Assembly (NCBI GenBank): GCA_050246915.1 | Contig: JBFWVD010000011.1 | Span: 1-64,000, forward strand | DNA length: 64,000 nt | Origin: JBFWVD01 sp050246915 | GTDB lineage: Bacteria > Actinomycetota > Acidimicrobiia > Acidimicrobiales > Ilumatobacteraceae | Direction: 5' to 3' | Shown: one piece after another, positions 17,151 through 26,013 of the stretch | How positions within the stretch are numbered: position 1 is the first letter of the stretch | Layout: each line of letters starts with the position of its first letter | Position numbers and translations under genes: made by a program | Notes under the pieces: model-generated | Seen by the model: the letters and a program-made list of their open reading frames with translations, nothing else | Databases searched by the model: none | Told to the model about the DNA's origin: nothing

Positions 17151-18706
17151 CGGATCGTCTGCTTCTGCGCCTTCCCCATGTCGTTACGGGGAATGCCGTC
17201 CACGACCACCAGTTGCTCGGGCACCTTGTGGCGCGCGACGCCAGCAGTCTCGAAGTGCGAGCGCACATCGGTGAGCGAGGGCTCGGTCGCGCCGGACGCC
17301 AGCACCACCACGGCACAACAGCGTTCCCCCGTCCGAGCATCGGGCAGTCCGATCGCTGCCGCCTCGGCGATGGCTGGATGCGTGAGCAGTGTCTGCTCGA
17401 CCTCTTGCGCTGAGATGTTCTCGCCGTTGCGGATGATCACGTCCTTGGCCCGGCCGGTGATGCGCACGTATCCGTCATCGTCGATCGTGCCGAGGTCGCC
17501 CGTGCGCAAGAAGCCATCGGCATCGATGGCCAAGGCATCGAGGCTCGGGTCGACGTAACCGAGGAACACCTGGGGACCACGCACTCGCAACTCACCGACC
17601 GTGCCGTTGGCGCACCGATTGCCGTCCGCATCGGTGACGCACACCTCGACACCGGGCACTGCCCGACCCACGGTGCCGGCCAACTGCTCGTCGGTGCCGT
17701 CCAGCGACGGGTAGGTCACCTGTGGGGCCTCGGTCAGCCCCCACGGCGATGTCACCCCGATCCCCCCGAGTTGCTCTTTCACCTGAGCGTGCAGCGCGGC
17801 AGGCACCGCAGCAGCCCCGCTCAGCACGTAACGCATCGACGGGAACAGGGGCTCGGCTCCATGGCGCTGCTGCGCCGAGAGCAACGACGGGATCATCACC
17901 GGCACCGCACCGATGATCGTCGCGGCGTGACGCGCCGCGAAGCCTGGCGTGGTCAGCGGATCGAATGCTTCGATCAACACCAATTGACACCCGGTCCGCA
18001 TGGACACGACGAGCATCATCATCCCGCCCACATGGCTAAAGGGAACCGGAGCACACACGATGTCGTGCTCGCCGACCTCACCAACGAGCGTCATGGCGTT
18101 CGAGGTGGCCAGGATGGTGGGATCGCTGTGACGCACCCCCTTGGGTTCGGCCGTGGTCCCCGAGGTGAAGTACAGCCATCGCGTGGCAGCTGGTTCGACA
18201 TCCACCGGTGGCAGCATCGCCGGATCGCCGGCGGGGAGGTCCAGACCGAACGGTCCACCGAACGTGCCATCGAGGATCAACGTACGAATCGGTCGCTGAT
18301 CCGCGAGTTCGCGCGCCATCGATGCGTGGTCGAACCCTTTGATCGATGCCGGCACGATGAACGTCGTGGCGCTCGTCGTGTCGAGGATGTAGCCGAGCTC
18401 CTTTCGTCGCAGCACCGGCAGTATCGGGTTCTGCACGACTCCCAACCGGGACAACGCCGCCATGAGCACCGCAGCTTCGAGGTTGGTGGGGAGCTGCCAG
18501 CTCACCGATGACCCCGGCTGCACGCCGAGGTCCAACAGTCCTGCGGCGACCTGCTCGGCGGCCTGTGCGAACTCGGCGAAGGTGAGTGATCGATCGCGCT
18601 CGTCGACGAGCATGACCTTGTCCGCAGTTGCCCGGGATCGCCGCTCGACGAGCTGCCATACACATGCTGTCTCGTCGATCCGGCCGTTGGCGTTGGACGT
18701 CGACAT
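17132..18706 (-). CDS. AMP-dependent acyl-CoA synthetase/ligase
   Basis: A 524-residue ANL enzyme with the P-loop TSGTTAEPKGV, the motif SPWGLTEAPQ, the hinge GDLGTIDDDGYVRITGRAKD and a C-terminal Lys in NDMGKAQKQTI. It resembles cyclohexanecarboxylate- and medium-chain-type CoA ligases. It starts 22 nt after the ferredoxin stop with no obvious ribosome site; a GTG at 18739 overlapping that stop is a possible alternative. The ferredoxin pairing suggests a role in the same P450-linked catabolism as the ligase at 10182. Confidence 0.9.
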   Translation of the reverse strand: MSTSNANGRIDETACVWQLVERRSRATADKVMLVDERDRSLTFAEFAQAAEQVAAGLLDLGVQPGSSVSWQLPTNLEAAVLMAALSRLGVVQNPILPVLRRKELGYILDTTSATTFIVPASIKGFDHASMARELADQRPIRTLILDGTFGGPFGLDLPAGDPAMLPPVDVEPAATRWLYFTSGTTAEPKGVRHSDPTILATSNAMTLVGEVGEHDIVCAPVPFSHVGGMMMLVVSMRTGCQLVLIEAFDPLTTPGFAARHAATIIGAVPVMIPSLLSAQQRHGAEPLFPSMRYVLSGAAAVPAALHAQVKEQLGGIGVTSPWGLTEAPQVTYPSLDGTDEQLAGTVGRAVPGVEVCVTDADGNRCANGTVGELRVRGPQVFLGYVDPSLDALAIDADGFLRTGDLGTIDDDGYVRITGRAKDVIIRNGENISAQEVEQTLLTHPAIAEAAAIGLPDARTGERCCAVVVLASGATEPSLTDVRSHFETAGVARHKVPEQLVVVDGIPRNDMGKAQKQTIRQLLME

Positions 18707-18728
18707 CGTGCGCGCCGCTCGAGCGGGC

Positions 18729-18926
18729 TCAGTCCTCACTGATGACGATGGCCTGCTCTGGGCAGGTGGCCGCGGCCTTGCGCGCCGCGTCGACCTGATC
18801 GCCGACGGGCTCGCTCACGAGGACGACGGCGTGTCCGTCCTCGACCCGGAGTCCGAAGACCTCTGGTGCCACCATGTTGCACAGCGTGTGCCCTTGGCAG
18901 ATCGATTCATCCACGGTGACGCGCAT
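18729..18926 (-). CDS. 3Fe-4S ferredoxin (P450 redox partner type)
   Basis: A 65-residue ferredoxin with CQGHTLC near the N-terminus and CPEQAI near the C-terminus. The middle Cys of a 4Fe cluster is absent (Cys-x5-Cys, then Cys-Pro), so one 3Fe-4S cluster is expected, as in actinobacterial ferredoxins that deliver electrons to P450s. ATG 18926 is chosen because AAAGGAA lies 7 nt upstream; a second in-frame start lies 24 nt higher. The intergenic tandem repeat at 18967-19024 lies just upstream. The likely partner is the P450 at 11690-12934, the only one in the window. Confidence 0.88.
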   Translation of the reverse strand: MRVTVDESICQGHTLCNMVAPEVFGLRVEDGHAVVLVSEPVGDQVDAARKAAATCPEQAIVISED

Positions 18927-18966
18927 TGGGTTCCTTTGTCGTCGGGGCACGGGAGCGCCGAGGTCG

Positions 18967-19024
18967 GTGCCGAACGTCTGTCAGTGCCGAACGTCTGTCA
19001 GTGCCGAACGTCTGTCAGTGCCGA
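18967..19024. repeat. 17-bp tandem repeat, 3.4 copies, upstream of ferredoxin gene
   Basis: The unit GTGCCGAACGTCTGTCA occurs three times without mismatch at 18967, 18984 and 19001, followed by a 7-base partial copy. It fills half of the 116-base gap between the end of the SMP-30 gene and the ferredoxin start. There are no spacers, so this is not CRISPR. It could be regulator sites or a replication-slippage product. Confidence 0.9.
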
Positions 19025-19042
19025 GCACCGAGACCTTACGCC

Positions 19043-19951
19043 TCACGCGTTGTAGGCCAGCACCAGACCAGGCTCGTGCCAATCGAGGGCGACGAGCTTC
19101 CCCGAGCCGGCCATGGTCACGAATGCGGTCCGCATGTCCGCGCCGCCGAACGCGATGTTGGTGACGTGACCGTCGGGGAGCGGATGGTGCTTCACGTACG
19201 ATCCATCGGGCCAGATCTCGCTGATGCCCCCGTTGGTCAAGGTTCCCACCAGCACTTTGCCCGACGCGCTCACCGCCAACGAATCGAAACGTTGATAGTT
19301 CGCCGATCCAATGACGAACCGACCACCGTGTGGGACGTCGTTCTGCTTCAGCTTGCGCAGCTGGCCGGGTCCGAGGATGTCCCATGCCCAGAGGCGGGCA
19401 GTCAGGGTCTCGGATACGTACAGCGTCGAGCCGTCAGGAGAGATCCCGACACCGTTGGGGTTGGCGAGCGGGAACGCCACCCGGCGGATCTCCGAGCCGT
19501 CGGCCTTCGCGTAGTACACCCCTCCTCGCTCGTTCATCGTGGATGTGGTCTTCCCGGTATCGGTGAAGTAGAAGCCACCATTCGAGTCGAACACCAGGTC
19601 GTTGCAGTGCCGCAACGTGTGCTCGCCGCAACGGTCGTAGAGGCGTTGGATGTCGCCTGTGACGAGATCGACAGCATCGATCCACGCCGGGTCGGGCAAG
19701 TTGCCGGCGGGCCGCAACTTGCCGCTCTGCTCCACGAACTTCACGCCACCGTTGTTGGCGACGTACACGCGGCCATCCGGACCGATGGCCGCGCCGTTGG
19801 GTGAGCCGCCCACATCGGCGACGACGTTCACCGTGCCATCGCCGTGCACTCGCGACAACGTCCCGCGGGCGAGCTCCACGAACAGCACGGACCCGTCGGC
19901 CATCGCCACCGGTCCCTCCGGGAAGAGCAGGCCCTCTGCGACGATCCTCAT
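19043..19951 (-). CDS. SMP-30/gluconolactonase family lactonase-like protein
   Basis: A 302-residue six-bladed beta-propeller. It has the N-terminal EGLLFPEGPV (metal Glu), NGAAIGPDGRVYV, the later CNDLVFDSNGGFYFTD (Asn and Asp ligands) and PNGVGISPDGSTLYV. These are the Ca/Zn-binding positions of gluconolactonase/SMP-30 enzymes, which hydrolyse lactones. The start ATG overlaps the GntR stop (ATGA). In a lipid-catabolic operon a lactone made by a Baeyer-Villiger or P450 step is a plausible substrate, but this is inference. Confidence 0.88.
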   Translation of the reverse strand: MRIVAEGLLFPEGPVAMADGSVLFVELARGTLSRVHGDGTVNVVADVGGSPNGAAIGPDGRVYVANNGGVKFVEQSGKLRPAGNLPDPAWIDAVDLVTGDIQRLYDRCGEHTLRHCNDLVFDSNGGFYFTDTGKTTSTMNERGGVYYAKADGSEIRRVAFPLANPNGVGISPDGSTLYVSETLTARLWAWDILGPGQLRKLKQNDVPHGGRFVIGSANYQRFDSLAVSASGKVLVGTLTNGGISEIWPDGSYVKHHPLPDGHVTNIAFGGADMRTAFVTMAGSGKLVALDWHEPGLVLAYNA

Positions 19952-20694
19952 GTGCGTTTCCCCTGACGTGTCGATCGTTGACGTGTCGATCGTTGAGATT
20001 GGCTGAACTCGCACGAGGCCCGCATGTGCACCGTTGCCCGATGGGCGGCCAGCACCGGATCGCCCGAGACGATGGCGTCGGCCAAGGCCTGATGGGCGCG
20101 ACGAGTCGCGGCGATCTCATCGTCGCTGTACGACGCCGCCCCTGAGTAGGAGCGGTTGAGCTCGCTGAGCACCTTCACGAACAGCGACGCCACCGCGTTG
20201 CCCGAAGCTTCGGCGATGGCGACGTGGAAGTCGTTGACGGCAGCGTTGAGCGCGGCGATGTCGCCATCGGCGATGGCTTCGTCCTCTCGTCGGCGACACT
20301 GCGTCAACAGTGCGACGCCTCGATCATCGATGCGCTCCGCCGCCCATGCGGCACATCTCGTCTCGAGGACATGGCGCACGTCGTAGAGGTCTTCCACCGG
20401 GGCTCCAGTGAACTGCAACCACAGTGCGGCCGCGTGACTCACGGCGTCGTCATCCATGTCCCGCACATACATGCCACCGCCCGGCCCGCGACGCATCTCG
20501 CAGATCCCGTCGTGCTCCAAGATGCGCACCGCTTCGCGCAGTAGCGTCCGGCTCGTGTCGTAGCGGGACATGAGGTCCGACTCCGAACCGAGCCGCGCTC
20601 CGGGCCGCAGGCCTTCGTCGAGGATGTCCCCTTCGATGCGATGGGCGAGCCGCTGGCCCGCCTTGTTGCTCGCCAGCGGGCTCGAATCAGGCAC
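19948..20694 (-). CDS. GntR-family transcriptional regulator (FadR subfamily)
   Basis: A 248-residue regulator. The winged helix covers about residues 12-75 (LAHRIEGDIL, GSESDLMSRYDTSRTLLREAVRILEHDG), followed by an all-helical FCD-type domain with metal-type residues (DFHVAIAEASGN, HQALADAI). FadR-group proteins respond to acyl-CoAs or organic acids. The GTG at 20694 overlaps the stop of the acyl-CoA dehydrogenase (GTGCCTGA). The C-terminal tail contains a duplicated pentapeptide RSTRQ, encoded by the 15-bp repeat at 19964-19993. It probably regulates its own operon. Confidence 0.88.
   Translation of the reverse strand: MPDSSPLASNKAGQRLAHRIEGDILDEGLRPGARLGSESDLMSRYDTSRTLLREAVRILEHDGICEMRRGPGGGMYVRDMDDDAVSHAAALWLQFTGAPVEDLYDVRHVLETRCAAWAAERIDDRGVALLTQCRRREDEAIADGDIAALNAAVNDFHVAIAEASGNAVASLFVKVLSELNRSYSGAASYSDDEIAATRRAHQALADAIVSGDPVLAAHRATVHMRASCEFSQSQRSTRQRSTRQGKRT
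19964..19993. repeat. 15-bp direct repeat (2 copies) at the 3' end of the GntR gene
   Basis: TGACGTGTCGATCGT occurs twice head to tail at 19964-19978 and 19979-19993. It encodes the repeated RSTRQ near the C-terminus of the regulator and lies just ahead of the lactonase start. It is one of several 14-17 bp tandem repeats in the window. Confidence 0.85.
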
Positions 20695-21631
20695 GAGCGA
20701 ACCCGCCGAGCACCGTGGAGGGCGGGTCGGTCCCTTCCCAACCTCGTTCGCTGCGGACCCGTTCCGCAGCTGCCCTCGCTGGCAACAACGCCCGTGACGT
20801 CGCTGCGGCACCGGTGAGCCGGGTGAGGCCGAGCTCACGGGTGAATCCGATGGCCCCGAAGATCTGGTGGGTGTGACGGGTCACGATGCGACCGACCTCC
20901 CGTGCGTAGAGCCACGCCAACGCCGACACCACGTCGGCGCGAGGATCGGACCGATCGGCCCGCCAAGAGGCCTCACGCACCAGCAGTCGCAAGCCGAGCA
21001 AGCGCCATTGACACTCCGACAGCCGGAACTGCAGGGCCTGGAAGCTGCCGATGGGCTTGCCGAACTGCACACGGGTGCGGGCGTGCTCGGCGGCCATGTC
21101 GGTGGACCTCGCCATGTAGCCAACAGTGGCGGCCGCTGCGGTGCGCCAGACGTATCCGGGGTCCAGGTCGACGAACGACGCATCGTCGGTGACACACCAC
21201 AGGTGGCCGTCGTCGACGTCGATGTACGCGGCGCGAGATCCGGTCGGGATCGGTCGTGCGCTCACCTCGCCGCCGCTCGATGAGAGCAGCGCTGAGGCCG
21301 CCGAGGCGTAGGGCACCAGCCGCTCCGAGCCGTTGGTGGCCGACGATGCGATGGCCACGAAACCGTCGGTCGCCGCCAAGCCTCGCCAACGAGCCCAGAT
21401 GGTTTCGGCGATCGGGACTCGCTGGCCGCTGTAGCCGAACATCTCAATGGCCACCGAGGTGTTGAGCTGCGCGTTCTCGGGGTCGGGCGAGTCGTCGGTG
21501 GCGAGGTCGAGCACGCCCAGTTCCGCAGCAGCGTCGTGCACGTCCTGAGCCGAGGCGCCATCGAGCGCCTCCAGCTGACGACGGACCACAGCGGCGAACT
21601 CAACGGTGCTCTCCGGCAGGTTCACGTTCAT
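20687..21631 (-). CDS. acyl-CoA dehydrogenase family protein (short, FadE-like subunit)
   Basis: A 314-residue acyl-CoA dehydrogenase homologue, shorter than the usual 380-400. The C-terminal helical domain is clear (AEHARTRVQFGKPIGSFQAL, HQIFGAIGFTRELGLTRL), while the N-terminal domain is divergent. Its ATG overlaps the stop of the neighbouring full-length dehydrogenase (ATGA). In actinobacterial sterol catabolism, adjacent pairs of this kind form alpha2-beta2 heterotetramers in which each subunit completes the FAD sites; that is the likely arrangement here. Confidence 0.88.
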   Translation of the reverse strand: MNVNLPESTVEFAAVVRRQLEALDGASAQDVHDAAAELGVLDLATDDSPDPENAQLNTSVAIEMFGYSGQRVPIAETIWARWRGLAATDGFVAIASSATNGSERLVPYASAASALLSSSGGEVSARPIPTGSRAAYIDVDDGHLWCVTDDASFVDLDPGYVWRTAAAATVGYMARSTDMAAEHARTRVQFGKPIGSFQALQFRLSECQWRLLGLRLLVREASWRADRSDPRADVVSALAWLYAREVGRIVTRHTHQIFGAIGFTRELGLTRLTGAAATSRALLPARAAAERVRSERGWEGTDPPSTVLGGFARA

Positions 21632-22785
21632 TTGCTGCGCTCCAATCCGAGCATCGAGCTGGCGATGATGCCACTTTGGATCTCGAACGATCCGGCGGTG
21701 ATGGTCGCGGCAACAGCGTTGCGCCACATGGCTTCGAGTTCTCCGTTGTCGACCGCGGCCAGATCACCTCCGTGGAGCACGAAGTCCAGCCCGGTGGTCT
21801 CCTCGGCGAAGTCCGACAGCGCCTGCTCGAGCAACGAGTTGTGGATCCGGGCGGCCGACGCTTCGACGCGGGGCACCTCGCCGGCCTCCTTCTTGGAGAT
21901 GACCTGATAGTTCACGAGTTCCGTGGCGCGGCCGAAGGCGAGCAGCGACGCGTACTGCTCCCAGCGGGTGTCGTCCCACTCGTCGCCATGTCGCCGTTCC
22001 ATCAACCCGAACGTGCGCGCCGCCCGCGCGTAGCGGGCGCTGCCGGAACGCTCGAACGCCAGTGCGGCGGTGGCGACGCGCCATCCGTCGTGCAACGGTC
22101 CGAGCAATGCCGACTTCGGCACGAAGACGTCATCGAAGAACAGCTCGTTGATGCGATGGTGCCCGAGGGTCGACGAGATCGGCCGCCGCTCGATGCCGGC
22201 CAGGTCGAGGTCGACCAGCAACACCGACAAGCCCTGCTTGCGCTTGCTGGTGGGGTCGGTGCGACACAACAAGAAGCAGTAGTGGGCGATGTCGCCATAC
22301 GAGATCCAGATCTTCTGTCCGTTCACCACGAAGCCGTCGCCATCGGGGACCGCGCTGCACTTCAGCGCGGCCAGATCCGAGCCGGCCTCGGGCTCGCTGA
22401 ACCCCTGAGCCCACAGCAGCTCCCCCGCCGCCATCTTGGGCAAGAAGAATTGCTTCTGCTCCTCGCTACCGAAGTGCATGAGCGCCGGCCCGATCCAGTT
22501 GACATTCATGTACTGCGGGCCGCGGGGCTCGTTGTGCGCCCAGTACTCCTCTTGCAGGATTGCTTGCAGCCAGATGCTGGCCGCCTTGCCGCCATATGCC
22601 TCGGGCCAGGCCAGCGTCAGCCAACCCCGCGCGCCGAGCTCCCGGCACAGATCGAGCGAGAACTGCCATCCGGCGTCACCCTCGATGAAGATGCCCTGCC
22701 AGTCGACGGGGAGCCGCTCGGCGAGCAGCGCCCGCAGCTCGGCCCGGAACGCTTCTTGCTCATCGCTGAAGTCGAAGTCACTCAC
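21628..22785 (-). CDS. acyl-CoA dehydrogenase (FadE-like, full-length subunit)
   Basis: A 385-residue flavoprotein dehydrogenase. It shows AWPEAYGG, the substrate/FAD loop QGFSEPEAGSDLAALK, VNGQKIWISYG and a C-terminal FEIQSGIIASSMLGL. GTG 22785 is preferred because GAGGGGAA lies upstream at good spacing. It is the first gene of the operon acyl-CoA dehydrogenase pair, GntR, lactonase, and perhaps ferredoxin and ligase. It should introduce a 2,3-double bond into an acyl-CoA, with electrons passing to ETF (not encoded here). Confidence 0.92.
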   Translation of the reverse strand: MSDFDFSDEQEAFRAELRALLAERLPVDWQGIFIEGDAGWQFSLDLCRELGARGWLTLAWPEAYGGKAASIWLQAILQEEYWAHNEPRGPQYMNVNWIGPALMHFGSEEQKQFFLPKMAAGELLWAQGFSEPEAGSDLAALKCSAVPDGDGFVVNGQKIWISYGDIAHYCFLLCRTDPTSKRKQGLSVLLVDLDLAGIERRPISSTLGHHRINELFFDDVFVPKSALLGPLHDGWRVATAALAFERSGSARYARAARTFGLMERRHGDEWDDTRWEQYASLLAFGRATELVNYQVISKKEAGEVPRVEASAARIHNSLLEQALSDFAEETTGLDFVLHGGDLAAVDNGELEAMWRNAVAATITAGSFEIQSGIIASSMLGLERSK

Positions 22786-22953
22786 GACCGTTCCCCTCTG
22801 GTCCACTCACGTCGAGCGGACCATCGGACACAATAGAGGGAACTCTTCTCGGGAGGACGATCGTTCACGATGACGCGATCGTCACCGGTCGGAGGCGGAC
22901 CCGCGCCCACGCCCGGTCGGCCTACGGTTGCACCACGACCACGAGGAGGCACG

Positions 22954-23358
22954 ATGCCGGAGATCGAACGTAGCGACGCCGAATGGCGCAGCCTGCTCAG
23001 CGCCGAGCAGTACCAGGTGCTCCGCCAGGCCGGCACCGAGCGGCCATGGTCGGGCGAGTACGTGAACGAGCATGCCGACGGCACGTACCACTGCGCGGCC
23101 TGCCAAGCCGAGCTGTTCGATTCCTCCACCAAGTTCGACTCGGGCTGTGGCTGGCCGAGCTTCTTCGAATCGCTGTCACCCGACGTCGTCGATCTCATCG
23201 AGGACCGCAGCCACGGGATGCTCCGCACGGAGGTGCGGTGCAAGCGCTGCGGCTCGCACCTCGGGCACGTGTTCGAGGACGGTCCGGCACCGACAGGCCT
23301 GCGCTATTGCATGAACTCGCTGGCCCTCGATCTCACCAAGCGATCCAACCAGTCCTGA
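22954..23358 (+). CDS. msrB: peptide-methionine (R)-S-oxide reductase MsrB
   Basis: A 134-residue MsrB. The structural zinc Cys pairs are CAAC (about residue 49) and CKRC, the substrate segment is SGCGWPSF and the catalytic Cys is in GLRYCMNS (about residue 118). It reduces methionine-R-sulfoxide in proteins or free methionine with thioredoxin. GAGGAGG is placed well before the ATG at 22954, so the upstream in-frame extension is not used. It is a stand-alone gene, ending ahead of a strong hairpin. Confidence 0.96.
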   Translation: MPEIERSDAEWRSLLSAEQYQVLRQAGTERPWSGEYVNEHADGTYHCAACQAELFDSSTKFDSGCGWPSFFESLSPDVVDLIEDRSHGMLRTEVRCKRCGSHLGHVFEDGPAPTGLRYCMNSLALDLTKRSNQS

Positions 23359-23450
23359 GCCGTCGCACTCGGCGCACTGAGGCTCGTGCTCGGTCGGCCA
23401 ATACGTTGTCCCAATCGTGAAATCCCGGGGACGAACACCGCCAAAAACGC

Positions 23451-23486
23451 CAGCGACCCAGCCAGGTCACCCCGGCCGGGTCGCTG
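23451..23486. terminator. bidirectional terminator hairpin
   Basis: CAGCGACCC at 23451-23459 pairs perfectly with GGGTCGCTG at 23478-23486, and inside it GCC pairs with GGC across a single mismatch. The hairpin lies between the convergent msrB and aldehyde dehydrogenase genes, where a two-way terminator is expected. Confidence 0.7.
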
Positions 23487-23515
23487 TCAAGAGCGGTTGA
23501 CGTGCTCGGCGACGG

Positions 23516-24997
23516 TCAGGAACCGACGGGGAGTCCGACGGTCTTGATCTCCAGGTACTCCACGAAGCCCTCTTCGCTGTAGCGACGGCCGAGGCCGCTC
23601 TGGCGGTACCCGCCGAGCGGTGCAGCCATCGAGAAGTAGGGGGCGCCGTTGATGGACATGGTGCCGGTGCGGATCCGCTTGGCCACCTTGAGCGCCCGCT
23701 CCACCGAACCGCTGGTGACCTCGCCACACAGTCCGTAGATGGTGGAGTTGGAGATGCGCACGGCGTCGTCGTCGTCCTCGAACGCGATCAAGGTGATGAC
23801 CGGCCCGAAGATCTCCTCTTGGGCGATCTCCGACATCGGGTCGACGTCGATGAGCAGTGTGGGCTCCACGAAGTAGCCGGTGAAGCCCTCTGCCCGCTTG
23901 CCTCCGACGATCAACTTGGCACCGTCCTTCACGGCACGGTCGATGAGGCCCAGAACCTTGTCGAGTTGCATCTGTGACGAGAGCGGTCCCATGAAGAACT
24001 GCGGGTCCCACGGATCGCCGAAGGGGATGGCCTCCATGGTCGCTTTCAAAATGGCGACGGCCTCGTCATAGCGCGAGCGGGGCACCAAGATGCGCGAGTT
24101 GTACGTGCAGCCCTGACCGGCGTGACCGCAGATCATCCCGCCCGCCATCGGCAGGAAGGTGTTGAAGTCGGCATCGTCGAGGAAGATGTTGGCCGACTTG
24201 CCGCCCAGTTCGAGGCAGACCCGCTTCACCGTGGGAGCCGCCGCGGCCAGGATCTTGCGACCGGTGGCGGTGGACCCGACGAAGGTGATCATGTCGACGC
24301 GCGGATCGGCCGACAGCGCGGCGGGGACGTCGTTGGAGTTCGACACCACCACGTTGAACACACCGGCGGGGATGTCGGTCTTCTCCGCCACCAGGCGGCC
24401 CAGCTCCGAACCGCACCACGGGGTGAACTGCGCCGGCTTGAGGACCACGGTGTTGCCCGCAGCCAGGGCCGGACCGACCGTCGCGATGTTCAGGTACAAC
24501 GGCACGTTCCACGCCGTGATCGCACCGACCACACCGATGGGCTCGTAGTACTGCATGGCGTGCGACTGCGCGCCGATCGAGTCGACGATGCCGAGGTCCT
24601 TCTCGTACTTGAAACTGGTGGCGTACTCAGCCCAGTGGGCCAGCTCGTTGATGGGCCACTCGAGCTGGATCGAGTCCGCCAGCATGATCGGTGAACCGAC
24701 CTCGCTGGTGATGACCCGACGCAGATGCTCCTTCTCCTCCACGAGGGCGTCGCGCAGTTGCAACAAGCAACGACGACGGAACTCGTGGTTGGTGGACCAA
24801 TCGGTCTCGTCGAAGGCGCGGCGGGCCGCGGCGATGGCCGCCGACATGTCGTCGATGGTGCCGTCGGTGGCGACACCGGCAACTTCGCCGGTGCCCGGAT
24901 GGATCACGTCGAACGTCGCGCCAGACGCGGTCCGCACGAGCTTCCCATCGATCAACATCCGGTCTTCGCCGGCCACCAGTGCTGTGGTTGTCGTCAT
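23516..24997 (-). CDS. NAD(P)-dependent aldehyde dehydrogenase
   Basis: A 493-residue ALDH. It shows NVPLYLNIATVGPALAAGN, KPAQFTPW, the nucleotide-side VGSTATGRKI, the general-base Glu in CLELGGKSAN and the nucleophile Cys in GHAGQGCTYNSR. It oxidises an aldehyde to the acid. It lies 29 nt after the mycofactocin-type SDR on the same strand, a pairing that would take an alcohol through the aldehyde to the acid. Confidence 0.94.
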   Translation of the reverse strand: MTTTTALVAGEDRMLIDGKLVRTASGATFDVIHPGTGEVAGVATDGTIDDMSAAIAAARRAFDETDWSTNHEFRRRCLLQLRDALVEEKEHLRRVITSEVGSPIMLADSIQLEWPINELAHWAEYATSFKYEKDLGIVDSIGAQSHAMQYYEPIGVVGAITAWNVPLYLNIATVGPALAAGNTVVLKPAQFTPWCGSELGRLVAEKTDIPAGVFNVVVSNSNDVPAALSADPRVDMITFVGSTATGRKILAAAAPTVKRVCLELGGKSANIFLDDADFNTFLPMAGGMICGHAGQGCTYNSRILVPRSRYDEAVAILKATMEAIPFGDPWDPQFFMGPLSSQMQLDKVLGLIDRAVKDGAKLIVGGKRAEGFTGYFVEPTLLIDVDPMSEIAQEEIFGPVITLIAFEDDDDAVRISNSTIYGLCGEVTSGSVERALKVAKRIRTGTMSINGAPYFSMAAPLGGYRQSGLGRRYSEEGFVEYLEIKTVGLPVGS

Positions 24998-25026
24998 TGC
25001 TTCTCTCCGTTCGATCGGGTCAGTGG

Positions 25027-25884
25027 TCAGCCGTGGTAGGCGTTGTACTTGAGGTAGCCGCCGGCGTCGACGCGCAGCTGCAGTCCGGTGACGTAGCGGG
25101 CCTCGTCGGAGGCGAGGAACAGCACCGCGTTCGAGATGTCGTAGGGCTCGACGTAACCCGGACCGGCCAGGGCCGTCATCGCTGGGAACCGGGGTAGGGC
25201 ATCTTCACGGGTCGGGTTCTCGATGTCGGGGCAGAACGAGCGGTACATGAGATCGCTGTTGAGCATGGAGGTGTTGCAGTTGGTGGGGTGCACGGCATTG
25301 GCTCGGATTCCCGACGGTCCCAACTGCAGGGCGAGATCGTGGATGAAGTTGGCCACCGTCTTCTTGGCGAAGCCGTAGCCCGCGCCGCCAGGGCCCGCGG
25401 CCGGGTTGTCCACGGTGCCGGGAAGGAAGGCAGCGAGTGAACCCGTGGCGATGATGGAACCTCCGGCCGTCATGTGGGGCAGAGCCGCGTGCACGGCGTT
25501 GATGACGCCGAGCAGGTTCACGTCGACGACGTCGATCCATGCCTGATACGGCAGCGGACCCATGGGGCAGATGCCGGCGTTGGCGCACACGATGTCCACC
25601 TTGCCGAGGGCGGCGATGCCATCGGACACGGCCTTCTCCATCTGGCTGCGCGATCGCACGTCGGCCTTGTAGGTCACGACGCGACGATCGAGCGCCTCGA
25701 TCTGCTTGGCGGTCTCGGCCAGGTCGGCCTCGCTCGACATCGCGTACTCGTTGGTGGCGATGTCTTCGCACAGATCGATGGCGATGATGTCGGCCCCTTC
25801 GCGTGCCAGCGTGAGGGCGTGGCTACGACCCTGCCCACGCGCCGCGCCGGTGATGAACGCGACCTTGCCGGAAACTCGGCCCAT
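25027..25884 (-). CDS. SDR family oxidoreductase, mycofactocin-coupled type
   Basis: A 285-residue SDR opening GKVAFITGAARGQGRSHA, with the long loop typical of the mycofactocin-dependent SDR subfamily (TIGR03971-like), and the catalytic Tyr-x-x-x-Lys as YGFAK. Members keep a tightly bound NAD and pass electrons to mycofactocin rather than exchanging the cofactor. GGGAGGG stands before ATG 25884. The mft biosynthesis genes are not in the window. It is grouped with the ALDH downstream and a Rieske oxygenase upstream. Confidence 0.88.
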   Translation of the reverse strand: MGRVSGKVAFITGAARGQGRSHALTLAREGADIIAIDLCEDIATNEYAMSSEADLAETAKQIEALDRRVVTYKADVRSRSQMEKAVSDGIAALGKVDIVCANAGICPMGPLPYQAWIDVVDVNLLGVINAVHAALPHMTAGGSIIATGSLAAFLPGTVDNPAAGPGGAGYGFAKKTVANFIHDLALQLGPSGIRANAVHPTNCNTSMLNSDLMYRSFCPDIENPTREDALPRFPAMTALAGPGYVEPYDISNAVLFLASDEARYVTGLQLRVDAGGYLKYNAYHG

Positions 25885-26013
25885 TCGGACCCTCCCCTTG
25901 TCGGCGACGACGCTCTTCACGGCGTCGCATGTACCCCTGTCACTTGCTGGCGGCGATCCTGCCACACCGCGTCACTGCGGTCCGAGGCGGGCTGGGCATC
26001 GTTCAGCGGCGCG

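Noticed and set aside
18967..19024. Possible CRISPR array
   Set aside because: The 17-bp units are directly contiguous with no spacers and there are no cas genes.
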